In this document: positions 1-7,328 of the stretch, piece by piece
Position numbering within the stretch: the stretch's first letter is position 1
Layout: each line of letters starts with the position of its first letter
From: CAYVFM01 sp964546375
Lineage (GTDB): Bacteria > Gemmatimonadota > Gemmatimonadetes > Palauibacterales > Palauibacteraceae
Length of the DNA: 41,148 nucleotides
Direction of reading: 5' to 3'
NCBI GenBank assembly: GCA_964546375.1
Contig: CAZJJO010000006.1
Location: forward strand, 1-41,148
Made by a program: the position numbers and the translations under genes
Notes under the pieces: model-generated
What the model saw: only the letters and a program-made list of their open reading frames with translations
What the model was told of the DNA's origin: nothing
Database searches by the model: none

Positions 1-24
1 GGCGCCGGCAGGAGCCCGGCGGTG

Positions 25-1185
25 CTATCCCTCGGCCTCCTCGTAGCGGATCCGCACCCCCCGGCCGGCGAGCTCCTCGAGGTACCCGTCGGTGGGCAGG
101 ATCCGGTCGGGGGGGAAGACCCCGGCCTCGTCGATCTCGCCCCGCCCGAGCATCAGCCCGACGATCGAGAGCGTGTAGCCGGTGCACCGCATCATGGCGG
201 TGACGCCGGTGGCCTCGTCCTCGCGGTCCACCAGCTCCCAGGTCAGCCGCGCCGGCCGCCCGTCCCGGCGGCCCCGGGCCACCACCCGGAGCGCCACCAG
301 GTCGGGCTCTTCGGGCCGGGTGAGGCGCGGGGACGCGCAGGCGACGAAGACGTCGCGGGGCGCGACCTCGACCGGCCCGTCGGGCCCGTCCACCCGCACG
401 GGCTCCTCGTCCAGCAGGCCCAGCTCGCGGACGGCCCGCATGATCTCGGCGTGGCCGGGGTAGCGGAGCGTCTTGTACTCGAGCCGGTCGACCTCGCCCT
501 CGTAGCGCCAGGGGAGGGTGGAGGCGCCGCCGGCGGTGTGGAAGGCCTCCAGCTCGCCGACCTCGTCGAAGGTCACCGGCTCGACCTCCGAGAGCGCCTC
601 GACCTGCACGCGCCGCCCGTCGCGCAGGACCCAGGAGGGGGTGGTGTAGTAGTCCAGCGTCCCCTCCAGGCTGTACACGACCTGGTAGTTCAGCGGCGGC
701 TCGGGGTGCTGGGGGAGCCCGCCCACGTACATGAGCACCGATTCGGCCTCGTCCAGCCGGCGGACGCCCTCGGCGGCCAGCACGTCGACCATGCCGGGCG
801 CGAGGCCGACGTCCGGGATCACCGTGGCGCCGGTCTCCCGGGCGGCCCCGTCCATCTCGAGCTGGCGGAAGACGATCTCGGTGTTGCCGCCCAGGTCGCT
901 GTAGTCGACGCCGGCGTCGACGGCCAGCCGCGCCAGCTCGGCGTTGAAGCGGTACGGGGCGGCCGAGAGGACGACGTCGTGGGCGGCCATCAGCTCGCCG
1001 ACCGCCGCCTCGTCCTCGAAGTCCACCGCCGCCGCCTCCAGCCGCGGATCGGCGGGCAGGAGGAAGTCGGGCAGGCCGTCGGGCTCGACGTCGGCCACCG
1101 TGACGCGGTCGACGTCCTCCTGGCGCAGCAGGTCGTGGGCGCAGGCCGAGCCCTGGAGGCCGCCCCCCAGCACGAGCATATCCAT
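25..1185 (-). CDS. Saccharopine/lysine 6-dehydrogenase family NAD(P)-dependent oxidoreductase
   Basis: The 386-residue protein opens with a Rossmann fold: after Met-Asp-Met-Leu-Val-Leu comes the nucleotide loop GGGLQG at residues 7-12, followed by an acidic end of strand 2 (VTVADVEPD). The middle carries PDVGLAPGM and a PPLNYQVVYSLEGTLDYY stretch typical of saccharopine dehydrogenase-like enzymes; the length is close to bacterial L-lysine 6-dehydrogenase. Such enzymes oxidise the epsilon-amino group of lysine or split saccharopine in the cytoplasm, but the substrate cannot be told from sequence alone. The frame stays open far upstream, but the ATG at 1185 is preceded by AGAGGAAG at a normal distance and begins exactly at the Rossmann strand, so longer starts were rejected. 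It diverges from a GntR regulator, which may control it. Confidence 0.85.
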   Translation of the reverse strand: MDMLVLGGGLQGSACAHDLLRQEDVDRVTVADVEPDGLPDFLLPADPRLEAAAVDFEDEAAVGELMAAHDVVLSAAPYRFNAELARLAVDAGVDYSDLGGNTEIVFRQLEMDGAARETGATVIPDVGLAPGMVDVLAAEGVRRLDEAESVLMYVGGLPQHPEPPLNYQVVYSLEGTLDYYTTPSWVLRDGRRVQVEALSEVEPVTFDEVGELEAFHTAGGASTLPWRYEGEVDRLEYKTLRYPGHAEIMRAVRELGLLDEEPVRVDGPDGPVEVAPRDVFVACASPRLTRPEEPDLVALRVVARGRRDGRPARLTWELVDREDEATGVTAMMRCTGYTLSIVGLMLGRGEIDEAGVFPPDRILPTDGYLEELAGRGVRIRYEEAEG

Positions 1186-1475
1186 GGAAACGCTTCCTCT
1201 CCGGTCGGGGCGCTCGGGTTCGCCCGCCGCGGGGTCGGCGGACGCCGTCCGGCCGGCGTCGGTCGACGCCGGCCTCCGCCCCGGGTTGAACGGCGGTTGA
1301 GGCGGAGGCCGATAGATAAGGCCCGCGGGCGCCTGGCGACAGGCCCCGATCGCCGGGCCGGGAGGGCCGCCCCGGATACGCCGAAGGGGGTGGAGGCTCC
1401 GCCCCGCCGGACGACCCTCCGGGACCCGGCCGTGCCCCGATTTCGACGCCCCGACCTCGAGCCCGGTCGATCGCC
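1186..1475. promoter_or_regulatory. Divergent intergenic region with perfect 10-bp hairpin
   Basis: This 290-base gap separates the dehydrogenase (leftward) from the GntR gene (rightward). It holds a perfect inverted repeat: GGCCGGCGTC (1251-1260), loop GGTC, GACGCCGGCC (1265-1274), in the leader of the dehydrogenase. The only AT-rich island is GATAGATAAG at 1311-1320, a possible -10 region on either strand. No gene is seen. The hairpin could be an operator for the neighbouring GntR protein or a leader structure; this is inference. Confidence 0.45.
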
Positions 1476-2567
1476 ATGGCGCGCCTCCCCGAGTCCTCCG
1501 TCCCTTCGTCCGCGCGGAAGGCCGCCCCCGCGGTCCGGCCCGCCAGCCGTGTGCCGGCTCGCCGCCAGCTCTCGGCGCAGCTCGCCGCCGACCTGCGGGC
1601 GGGCCGGTGGCGGTCCGGGGAGCGCCTGCCCGGCGTCCGGGATCTGGCGGAGCGGGCCGGCGTCCATCGGGAGACGGCCCGCGCCGCCTACCGGGAGCTG
1701 GCCGAGGACGGGCTGGTGAGGGTGCGGCCGGGCAGCGGCGTGTACGCCGCCGGGCGCTCCCCGCGGCCGGAGGGTCTCCGCTACCGGTCCGATCCCGCGC
1801 TCGTCGGCCGGGCCCTGCGGGGCTTCCTGGCCCGGGAGCGGGCGGCCGGCCGGAGCGCCGACGAGCTGGCGGGCCTGCTGGGCCGATGGCGCGAGGCGGT
1901 GGACGGCCGGCGCGTCGTGGTGGTCGAGCGCGACCCCGACCTGCTGTCCGTCTGGACGGCCGAGGTCCGGGAGGCCCTGGCGCCGGCCGGCCTCGAGGTG
2001 GAGGGGATCCCCCTGGCCCGGGCCCGGGCCGAGCCGGACCGGCTGGCCGCGGGCCTGGTGCTGGCCGGTCCCGCCGGCCGCCCCGAGGTGGCGGGGCTCG
2101 CGCCCGCCTGGACGGAGGTGCTGGCCCTGCGTCCCGGCCCCTCGCCCCGGGTCCGGAAGCTGCTGCGGCGGGTGCCGGCCGGGACGGTGCTGGCCGCCGT
2201 CTCCCGCAGCGGCCGGCTGGTGGCCGAGGTGCGGGCCCTGGCCGCTGGCCTCCGCGGCGGGGACGTGGCCGTGGCGGCCGCCGATCCCGGGGACCCGGCT
2301 CGCCTCCGCCGCCGGGTCCGGGTGGCGCGCTTCGTGCTCGTGGATGTGACCTGCCGGGAGGCGCTGGCCGGCCGGGTGCCAGGGGTCCGGCGCCTGGTCC
2401 TGCGTCACCTGTCGCCGGAGGAGCTGGCCACCCTCGGCCGCTGGCTGGAGCGGAGGCCGCCGGCCGGCGACGGTTCCGGCCCCGGGACGGGCCGGTCGGG
2501 CGCGCCCTCCTCCCGGTCCGCGATTCGTCCCACGAGCTCTCGATCCGACCGGAGGCGTCACCCGTGA
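1476..2567 (+). CDS. GntR-family transcriptional regulator
   Basis: The 363-residue protein has a GntR winged helix at residues about 27-93: QLSAQLAADLRAGRW, then SGERLPGVRDLAERAGV, HRETARAAYRELAEDGL and the wing RPGSGVYA. The remaining ~270 residues are not an aminotransferase (MocR), FadR or UTRA domain that I recognise. They contain alternating Val-rich strands and Arg/Ala helices, suggesting a degenerate ligand-sensing alpha/beta domain. The last ~35 residues are Ser/Arg/Pro-rich and probably disordered. The TGA stop overlaps the GTG of the next gene by four bases, implying translational coupling. It lies divergent to the lysine/saccharopine dehydrogenase-like gene, a plausible target. 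The HTH assignment is firm; the ligand is unknown. Confidence 0.85.
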   Translation: MARLPESSVPSSARKAAPAVRPASRVPARRQLSAQLAADLRAGRWRSGERLPGVRDLAERAGVHRETARAAYRELAEDGLVRVRPGSGVYAAGRSPRPEGLRYRSDPALVGRALRGFLARERAAGRSADELAGLLGRWREAVDGRRVVVVERDPDLLSVWTAEVREALAPAGLEVEGIPLARARAEPDRLAAGLVLAGPAGRPEVAGLAPAWTEVLALRPGPSPRVRKLLRRVPAGTVLAAVSRSGRLVAEVRALAAGLRGGDVAVAAADPGDPARLRRRVRVARFVLVDVTCREALAGRVPGVRRLVLRHLSPEELATLGRWLERRPPAGDGSGPGTGRSGAPSSRSAIRPTSSRSDRRRHP

Positions 2568-2860
2568 AGGTGCAGATCGTCCGGGCCCTCGTGCCCGAGG
2601 AGAGCCGACGCCGGTACCTGGAGGCCTGGTCCGAGTGGAGCGGCACGCTGCTGCCCATGGGCATCGAGACCCAGCTCCTGGAGCGGGAGGACGAGCCGGG
2701 CCGCTTCGTCGAGCTCACCTGGTTCGAGGAGGGCGAGGAAGCCGCCGCCGGCGACGACCGGCTCGTCCGGGCCGCCGCCGAGCTGGAGGCGGCGGCCGAG
2801 GAGCGGACGGGAGAGCACCGCTGGCTCCGGCCTCCGGAGGTGCCCGGCCAGGAGGCGTGA
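2564..2860 (+). CDS. Small conserved-looking protein coupled to GntR gene
   Basis: This 98-residue protein starts at GTG 2564 inside the stop of the GntR gene (GTGA overlap), with GGAGG at 2551-2555, the best-supported start here. The sequence begins VKVQIVRALVPEESRRRYLEAW and is rich in Glu and Ala. The order of a beta strand, amphipathic helices, then QLLEREDEPGRFVELTWF resembles small ferredoxin-like (dimeric alpha-beta barrel) proteins, but I do not recognise the family. No signal peptide, membrane segment or cysteine is present. Its job is probably linked to the regulator or to the lysine-related enzyme next door; this is inference from position only. Confidence 0.7.
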   Translation: MKVQIVRALVPEESRRRYLEAWSEWSGTLLPMGIETQLLEREDEPGRFVELTWFEEGEEAAAGDDRLVRAAAELEAAAEERTGEHRWLRPPEVPGQEA

Positions 2861-2942
2861 GCCGGCTCCGCGGGGAGGCCCGTCCGCCGGATCGCCCCCT
2901 TTTCGGCCGGAGGACACGGGCCGATCGACCGCCTCCCGGAAC

Positions 2943-2971
2943 TTGTCTCCCCCCGCCGGATAGGCTATACT
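2943..2971 (+). promoter_or_regulatory. Sigma70-type promoter of tRNA cluster
   Basis: A -35 hexamer TTGTCT (2943-2948) and a -10 hexamer TATACT (2966-2971) are separated by exactly 17 bases. They lie about 90 bases before the first tRNA gene in an otherwise GC-rich gap, which makes this the clearest promoter in the window. Confidence 0.7.
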
Positions 2972-3062
2972 GGCCGGCCCGCTCGGACGGTCTCCCGGGC
3001 GGCCTACGGGCGCCGGGCGAGGCCCCGCGAGGGCCGTCCGGCCGCAGCGCCCGGACCCCTGC

Positions 3063-3134
3063 TGGCCCGTAGTGTAACGGCAACACGCTTGGCTCTGGAC
3101 CAAGAGATTCCTGGTTCGAATCCAGGCGGGCCAA
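3063..3134 (+). tRNA. tRNA-Gln (anticodon CUG)
   Basis: The acceptor stem is TGGCCCG (3063-3069) pairing with CGGGCCA (3127-3133). The U1-A72 first pair is typical of tRNA-Gln. The anticodon stem CTTGG/CCAAG encloses loop CTCTGGA with anticodon CTG. The T arm is CTGG/CCAG around TTCGAAT. CCA is not encoded. It is first in the tRNA cluster. Confidence 0.93.
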
Positions 3135-3170
3135 TTCCGCGGCCGTCGCCCGGGGCGGCCGATCCGACGC

Positions 3171-3256
3171 GGAGGGGTGGCTGAGTGGCTTAAAGCGGCG
3201 CCCTGCTAAGGCGTTGGGCCCTAGTGCCCGCGAGGGTTCGAATCCCTCCCCCTCCG
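3171..3256 (+). tRNA. tRNA-Ser (anticodon GCU)
   Basis: The acceptor GGAGGGG (3171-3177) pairs with CCCCTCC (3249-3255), followed by discriminator G. The anticodon stem CGCC/GGCG encloses CTGCTAA (anticodon GCT). A long variable arm of the class II type precedes the T arm GAGGG-TTCGAAT-CCCTC. CCA is not encoded. Confidence 0.93.
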
Positions 3257-3276
3257 CCTTCCGAGGCACAGCACCC

Positions 3277-3364
3277 GGACGGGTGGCCGAGTCTGGCTGA
3301 AGGCGCACGCTTGGAGCGCGTGTAGGCTCTTCGAGTCTCGTGGGTTCGAATCCCACCCCGTCCG
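3277..3364 (+). tRNA. tRNA-Ser (anticodon GGA)
   Basis: The acceptor GGACGGG (3277-3283) pairs with CCCGTCC (3357-3363), followed by discriminator G. The anticodon stem CACGC/GCGTG encloses TTGGAGC (anticodon GGA). It has a long class II variable arm and T arm GTGGG-TTCGAAT-CCCAC. CCA is not encoded. Confidence 0.93.
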
Positions 3365-3367
3365 CTA

Positions 3368-3416
3368 AGGGGCCGAGCACGAGCGCCGCCGTGGGCGGAG
3401 CCGGGGCTCGGCCCCT
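3368..3416 (+). terminator. Long inverted repeat after tRNA-Ser(GGA)
   Basis: AGGGGCCGAGC (3368-3378) is the exact complement of GCTCGGCCCCT (3406-3416). The loop contains a further small stem, CCGCC/GGCGG. It begins four bases after tRNA-Ser(GGA). It could end transcription or act as a processing signal between the first three tRNAs and the fourth. There is no T-tract, so intrinsic termination is uncertain. Confidence 0.5.
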
Positions 3417-3668
3417 CGCGCGTCGGGTGCGGTTGCCGGGCCAGCGTGCCCGCGCCGCTCCGGACGCAGCGGCACAGTCAGGACGTCGAGGTCGACGCCC
3501 GGCTACCGGGCCCGGACGATCGCGGGCTCGTGCCGCAGCGGCACAGCGAGAGGTCGAAGGTCAAGGAGGGCAAGGAGCGAGGCCGCAGGCGTAGTGAAGA
3601 CTACGTCGAGGACCGCGCGACGCGCCCGACGCCGAGATTCGGCCTCTCGCGAAGCCGCGTATCCCCCC
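3417..3668. repeat. Repeat-like non-coding spacer between serine tRNA genes
   Basis: No credible gene is seen. The 12-mer GCAGCGGCACAG occurs twice (3466-3477 and 3535-3546), each followed by related GA/GTCGA-rich sequence. A perfect hairpin, CGTAGT-GAAG-ACTACG, lies at 3590-3605. The purine-rich tract with AGGTCGAAGGTCAAGG looks unlike the flanking genes. It resembles a decayed dispersed palindromic repeat inserted between tRNA genes; genome-wide copy number cannot be judged from this window. Confidence 0.4.
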
Positions 3669-3751
3669 GGAGGGGTGGCAGAACGGCTAATGCACCGGTC
3701 TCGAAAACCGGCGCCCTCACGGGCTTGTGGGTTCGAATCCCACCCCCTCCG
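3669..3751 (+). tRNA. tRNA-Ser (anticodon CGA)
   Basis: The acceptor GGAGGGG (3669-3675) pairs with CCCCTCC (3744-3750), followed by discriminator G. The anticodon stem CCGGT/ACCGG encloses CTCGAAA (anticodon CGA). It has a class II variable arm and T arm GTGGG-TTCGAAT-CCCAC. CCA is not encoded. Confidence 0.93.
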
Positions 3752-3767
3752 CTTCCTCGGCGACCGA

Positions 3768-3789
3768 GCCCCGGATCCGGCTCCGGGGC
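3768..3789 (+). terminator. Hairpin terminator of tRNA-Ser(CGA)
   Basis: GCCCCGGA (3768-3775), loop TCCGGC, TCCGGGGC (3782-3789): a perfect 8-bp stem starting 17 bases after the tRNA, followed by a short T-containing run (GTTCTT). It separates the tRNA cluster from the lipoprotein promoter. Confidence 0.55.
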
Positions 3790-3839
3790 CGGTCGTTCTT
3801 CCGCAGCCGCTCCGGGCCGCGGCCGGAGCCCGCCCCGCC

Positions 3840-3868
3840 TTGCCGTCCGGTTCCGGCGGGTGTATCCT
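3840..3868 (+). promoter_or_regulatory. Promoter of lipoprotein gene
   Basis: TTGCCG (3840-3845), a 17-base spacer and TATCCT (3863-3868), about 95 bases before the lipoprotein start. It matches the spacing of the tRNA promoter upstream. Confidence 0.55.
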
Positions 3869-3962
3869 ACCAGGACCCGGGTGCGGCCGGTGTATGCCGG
3901 CCTTTGCCCGTCGTTTCGGCGCTGTTTCTTCTTCTGTTTCACCCTTGTCCCAGGAGGATTTC

Positions 3963-4610
3963 ATGAGATCACGTGCCTTGTTGACGGTTGTCGTCGGCAC
4001 CTTCGTCGCCTTCGGCCTGACGGCCTGCAGCGACGACAGCACGGGTCCGACGAGCAACATGACCCAGCAGGAGGCTCAGGAGGTGGCCCAGGCGGTGACC
4101 CAGCAGCTCGGCTTCCTCGGCTTCGCCGGCGCGGGTGCCTCGGTCCAGCCCGACCTGCAGGTGGGGAACGAGACCGCCGAGCAGACCGGCGATGTCGACT
4201 TCGACTTCCAGCAGTCCTGTCCGGGCGGCGGCAACGTGGCCTTCAGCGGGACGTTCTCGACCAGCGGCGACGGGACCAGCACCTCCCTCGACGCCGACAT
4301 CGAGTACAACGACTGCACCCAGACCCCCGAGCAGCGGACGATCACGCTGAACACGAACCCCGTGTTCGACCTCACGAGCACCTTCCAGCTCGTGAGCGAC
4401 AACGAGTTCCAGATGGACTCGGACCTGACCGGCGACTTCGACTGGAACATCGACGGGAAGTCCGGGAGCTGCGGCCTGAATCTCTCCACGGACGTGACCG
4501 TGACGGTGTCACAGGACCAGAGCTCGGCCACGGTGACCGCGACCACCACCGGCCAGATCTGCAACCAGCAGATCGACGAGAGCTTCACGACGACCGTCTC
4601 GACGTCCTGA
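3963..4610 (+). CDS. Secreted lipoprotein of unknown function
   Basis: The 215-residue protein has a short basic N-terminus, a hydrophobic stretch and the lipobox LTAC with the lipidated Cys at 22, followed by SDDSTGP, a start common in Gemmatimonadota lipoproteins. The mature part is Thr/Ser/Asp-rich and predicted mostly beta. It carries four further cysteines at about 86, 118, 170 and 200, enough for two disulfides in the periplasm or at the cell surface. The ATG has an ideal AGGAGG (3952-3957) five bases upstream, indicating strong translation. A sigma70-like promoter lies about 95 bases before the start. No enzymatic motif is visible and I do not recognise the family. Confidence 0.85.
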   Translation: MRSRALLTVVVGTFVAFGLTACSDDSTGPTSNMTQQEAQEVAQAVTQQLGFLGFAGAGASVQPDLQVGNETAEQTGDVDFDFQQSCPGGGNVAFSGTFSTSGDGTSTSLDADIEYNDCTQTPEQRTITLNTNPVFDLTSTFQLVSDNEFQMDSDLTGDFDWNIDGKSGSCGLNLSTDVTVTVSQDQSSATVTATTTGQICNQQIDESFTTTVSTS

Positions 4611-5078
4611 CGGACCGGAAGGTGGAACGCCGGGCCTCCGGGCCGGCCGGCTGAGGGGCCGGACGGCCGGGTTCGCGAACCGAAGCGGTTCGACCGGCGC
4701 TTCGTCCCTGCAGGATCGAAAGAGCGGGTCCCGCGGCCGTGTCGGCCCGGGGCCCGTTTTCTCGTGTCACGGGTCCCCTCCGGGACCGTGGCGTCCCGGT
4801 CCGGATCGCCGACGACGGAGCCCGGTTCCGAGGAGCGCGCCCGTCCGGTCGCCGCCGGACGACGCGCCGGAGCCGCTCCGCCCGCCCTCGCCCCCGGCCG
4901 AACGGACCTTCGCCGGTCGGGTTGGAGAAGACGACGCGGCGCTCCTTCCGACGCGACGACTCCGGACCTCGGCGGCACCGCCGACGGGAGGAGGCCACGA
5001 TCCGTCCCCCGGGAGGACCGCCGAGGGCACGCCGCCCGTCCGACCGAGCCGACGACCTCACCGCCCCCAGGACCGACC
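4611..5078. other. 468-base intergenic region with two hairpins
   Basis: No convincing gene is seen; open frames here are antisense-type GC artefacts. GGTTCGCGAACC (4670-4681) is a perfect 12-base palindrome and abuts a second hairpin, CGAAGCG (4681-4687) with CGCTTCG (4698-4704), possibly ending the lipoprotein transcript. A further strong stem with GGTCCC-CTCC-GGGACC, flanked by CAC/GTG, lies at 4768-4790 just after GTTTTC, in the leader of the TonB receptor. I looked for cobalamin-riboswitch hallmarks and found none. Confidence 0.4.
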
Positions 5079-7226
5079 ATGACGATGACGAGTCATCTTC
5101 CCGACGCCCGTCCGGCGCGACGCTCCGCTCCCGTCCTGACGACGATCCTGGTGCTCGCCGCTCTCCAGCCGGCGCTGCCGAGCCCGGCGGCCGCCCAGGG
5201 CGCGGGCGCCGACACCGCGGCGGCCGACACCCTGGACCGGGCGCTGCCCGACTCGGTGCGCTACCAGGTCCGGACGCTCGAGGTCGAGGCCACCCGGCCC
5301 GCCGTCACCGGGAGCGGGGCCACCGCCGTCGAGCTGGCGATGGACTCGGTGGAGACCGTCCCCTCGCCCACCCTGGACGAGGTCCTCCGCGACATGCCGC
5401 TGCTCCGGGTGCGGAGGAACTCGCGGGGGCAGGTCCAGCCCTCGCTGCGGGGCATGGAGGAGCGACAGATCGCCATCCTGGCCGACGGCGTGCCGCTGAC
5501 CATCGGTTGGGACAACCGCACGGACCTGTCGGTCATCCCGATGACGGCGGTGAGCCGGGTGGAGATGGTGCGCGGGCTCTCGTCGGTGCTGGCGGGCCCC
5601 AACGCGCTGGGCGGGGTGATCCGGATCGGCCTGGCGCAGGGCGCGATGCCGGACACCCTGCGCCACCAGGTCGACCTCCGCACCTCCGTGGACCAGACCG
5701 GGGGCTGGGCCCTCTCCGGCCAGGTGGACCACCTGACCGACACGGGCGGTGGACGCCTGTGGGTGAAGTACGGCGGCGGCCTCCGTCGACGGGACGCCCA
5801 TCCCGCCCCGGGCGGGCTGGACCCCGCCGGGGTCGTGGACGGCGACCGGGTGCTGAACAGCGACATGGAGCACGCCAACGGGTTCGCCGCGCTCCGCTAC
5901 CGGGCCGACGGCGGGGCCTGGGCGTCCTTCTCGGCGGCCGGCTACCGGACCGAGCAGGGCGTGGTGCCGGAGCTCCACCTCCTGGGCGGCGACGAGCCGG
6001 CGCCCCGGTTCTGGCGCTATCCCGACCGGCGCCAGCTCTTCACCTCGCTCTCGGCGGGGACGGGCTGGCGGGACACCCCGCTGGGCCGGGGCGACCTGGA
6101 GGCCTCGGTGGGGCTGGACCTGCGGCACCAGGAGATCGACAGCTTCGCCTCCCCGGCCTTCCGGGACAGCGTGGAGGGCGAGACGGGGGACGACCGCACG
6201 GTGAGCCTCCGCCTGCTGGGCGATCACACCCTGGGCGACGGGACGCTGAGCGCGTCGTTCACCTGGGCGGAGACCCGGCACGAGCAGACGCTCTCGTCGG
6301 CGCCGGACGATCCGGAGGTCTTCGTCCAGCGGCTCTGGAGCGTCGGTGTCGAGACGACCCAGCCGCTGGCCCCGGGCGACGTGGACGGCTGGCTGTCCGA
6401 TCCCCGGGTGACGGTGGGGGCCAGCTACGACGCCGCCTCCACGCCCGAGACCGGCGAGGCCCCCGCCCGGCCGGGGATCGACGGCTGGGGGCTCCGGGCC
6501 AGCGCCGAGGCGGCCGTCTTCGACGGGGCGGCCCGGGTGCACGGAGGCGTGAGCCGCAAGGTCCGCTTCCCGGCTCTACGCGAGCTGTTCTCGGGCGCCC
6601 TGGGGAAGTTCGTGCCCAACCCCGACCTGGGCCCGCTGACGCTGCAGGTCGGCGAGCTGGGGGCCACGCTGGAGTCGGTCCCCGGGCTCGAGCTGCAGGC
6701 CACGGTCTTCCAGCAGCGGCTGAAGGGATCGATCGTCCGCGCCGTGTTGCCGGACGGCCGCTTCCAGCGGCAGAACCGGGGCGAGACCCGGGCCACGGGC
6801 TTCGAGCTGGCGGGCACCTGGCGCGCAAACGGCGTGGTCGTGCGGGGCGACCTGACGCTCCAGGACGTGTCCCTGCTGGACGACGCCGGCGACCCGGTCC
6901 CCGGCGAGCGGGCCGAGTACCAGCCCGAGGTCTCGGGCAACCTCCACGCGGCCGTCCCCCTGCCGGCCGACTTCCGGATCCGCGGCGGGCTGGAGTACCA
7001 GGGGCGCCAGTTCGGCGCCGATCCCCGGACGGGCGAGTTCGCCGAGCTGGAGCCCAGCGCCTGGCTCACGGCGGGGCTGAGCCGCCGGCTCGGCGAGGGC
7101 TTCGCCGGGCTGCCTCCGCTGCGGGCCTCGCTGGTGGTCGAGAACCTGACCGACCGGGTGGTCTTCGACCAGCTCGGCCTGCCGCGACCCGGGCGGACCG
7201 TCCGCCTCCAGCTCGAGCTGCGGTAG
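5079..7226 (+). CDS. TonB-dependent outer-membrane receptor
   Basis: The 715-residue protein has a signal peptide (hydrophobic core about residues 18-31, cleavage near AAAQ at 40). The plug domain spans about residues 95-190: TLDEVLRDMPLLRVRR, then LRGMEERQIAILADGVPL, VEMVRGLSSVLAGPNALGGV, all hallmarks of TonB receptor plugs. A ~500-residue beta barrel follows, with the usual late signature (ELFSGALGKFVPNPDL, then ENLTDRVVF near the end). It imports large or scarce ligands across the outer membrane using TonB energy. The ligand cannot be named: there is no heme or B12 motif and no neighbouring ABC importer. The last residue is Arg rather than an aromatic, which is slightly unusual. The ATG at 5079 has AGGA six bases upstream; frames extending further upstream lack an RBS. 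Confidence 0.88.
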   Translation: MTMTSHLPDARPARRSAPVLTTILVLAALQPALPSPAAAQGAGADTAAADTLDRALPDSVRYQVRTLEVEATRPAVTGSGATAVELAMDSVETVPSPTLDEVLRDMPLLRVRRNSRGQVQPSLRGMEERQIAILADGVPLTIGWDNRTDLSVIPMTAVSRVEMVRGLSSVLAGPNALGGVIRIGLAQGAMPDTLRHQVDLRTSVDQTGGWALSGQVDHLTDTGGGRLWVKYGGGLRRRDAHPAPGGLDPAGVVDGDRVLNSDMEHANGFAALRYRADGGAWASFSAAGYRTEQGVVPELHLLGGDEPAPRFWRYPDRRQLFTSLSAGTGWRDTPLGRGDLEASVGLDLRHQEIDSFASPAFRDSVEGETGDDRTVSLRLLGDHTLGDGTLSASFTWAETRHEQTLSSAPDDPEVFVQRLWSVGVETTQPLAPGDVDGWLSDPRVTVGASYDAASTPETGEAPARPGIDGWGLRASAEAAVFDGAARVHGGVSRKVRFPALRELFSGALGKFVPNPDLGPLTLQVGELGATLESVPGLELQATVFQQRLKGSIVRAVLPDGRFQRQNRGETRATGFELAGTWRANGVVVRGDLTLQDVSLLDDAGDPVPGERAEYQPEVSGNLHAAVPLPADFRIRGGLEYQGRQFGADPRTGEFAELEPSAWLTAGLSRRLGEGFAGLPPLRASLVVENLTDRVVFDQLGLPRPGRTVRLQLELR

Positions 7227-7287
7227 GACGCGGGCGGCGGCAGGGGGGGCTGCGGCGGGAGAGGACAGGGGGATCGCCCGGCCTCGC

Positions 7288-7307
7288 CGTCCGATCGACG
7301 TCGGACG
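7288..7307. terminator. Hairpin between convergent genes
   Basis: CGTCCGA (7288-7294), loop TCGACG, TCGGACG (7301-7307). It lies in the ~100-base gap where the TonB receptor and the membrane protein converge. No T-tract is present; a bidirectional terminator is plausible. Confidence 0.4.
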
Positions 7308-7328
7308 TGCAGCCGCTCCCCGGCCTCC

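Noticed and set aside
22..1719. Long plus-strand open frame antisense to the dehydrogenase gene
   Set aside because: Frame is open only because of extreme third-position GC; the product is Gly/Ala/Arg/Pro-rich without domains, while the opposite strand gives a clear Rossmann enzyme.
1186..2718. N-terminal extension of the dehydrogenase frame on the minus strand
   Set aside because: The extension is Pro/Arg/Gly-rich and antisense to the GntR gene; the enzyme starts at ATG 1185 with an RBS.
3417..3668. CRISPR array or a protein gene between tRNA genes
   Set aside because: Only two loose copies of a 12-mer with different spacing; frames there have no RBS or domain content.
4611..5078. Cobalamin riboswitch upstream of the TonB receptor
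   Set aside because: The characteristic B12-box bases and the expected core pairing order were not found on reading the region.
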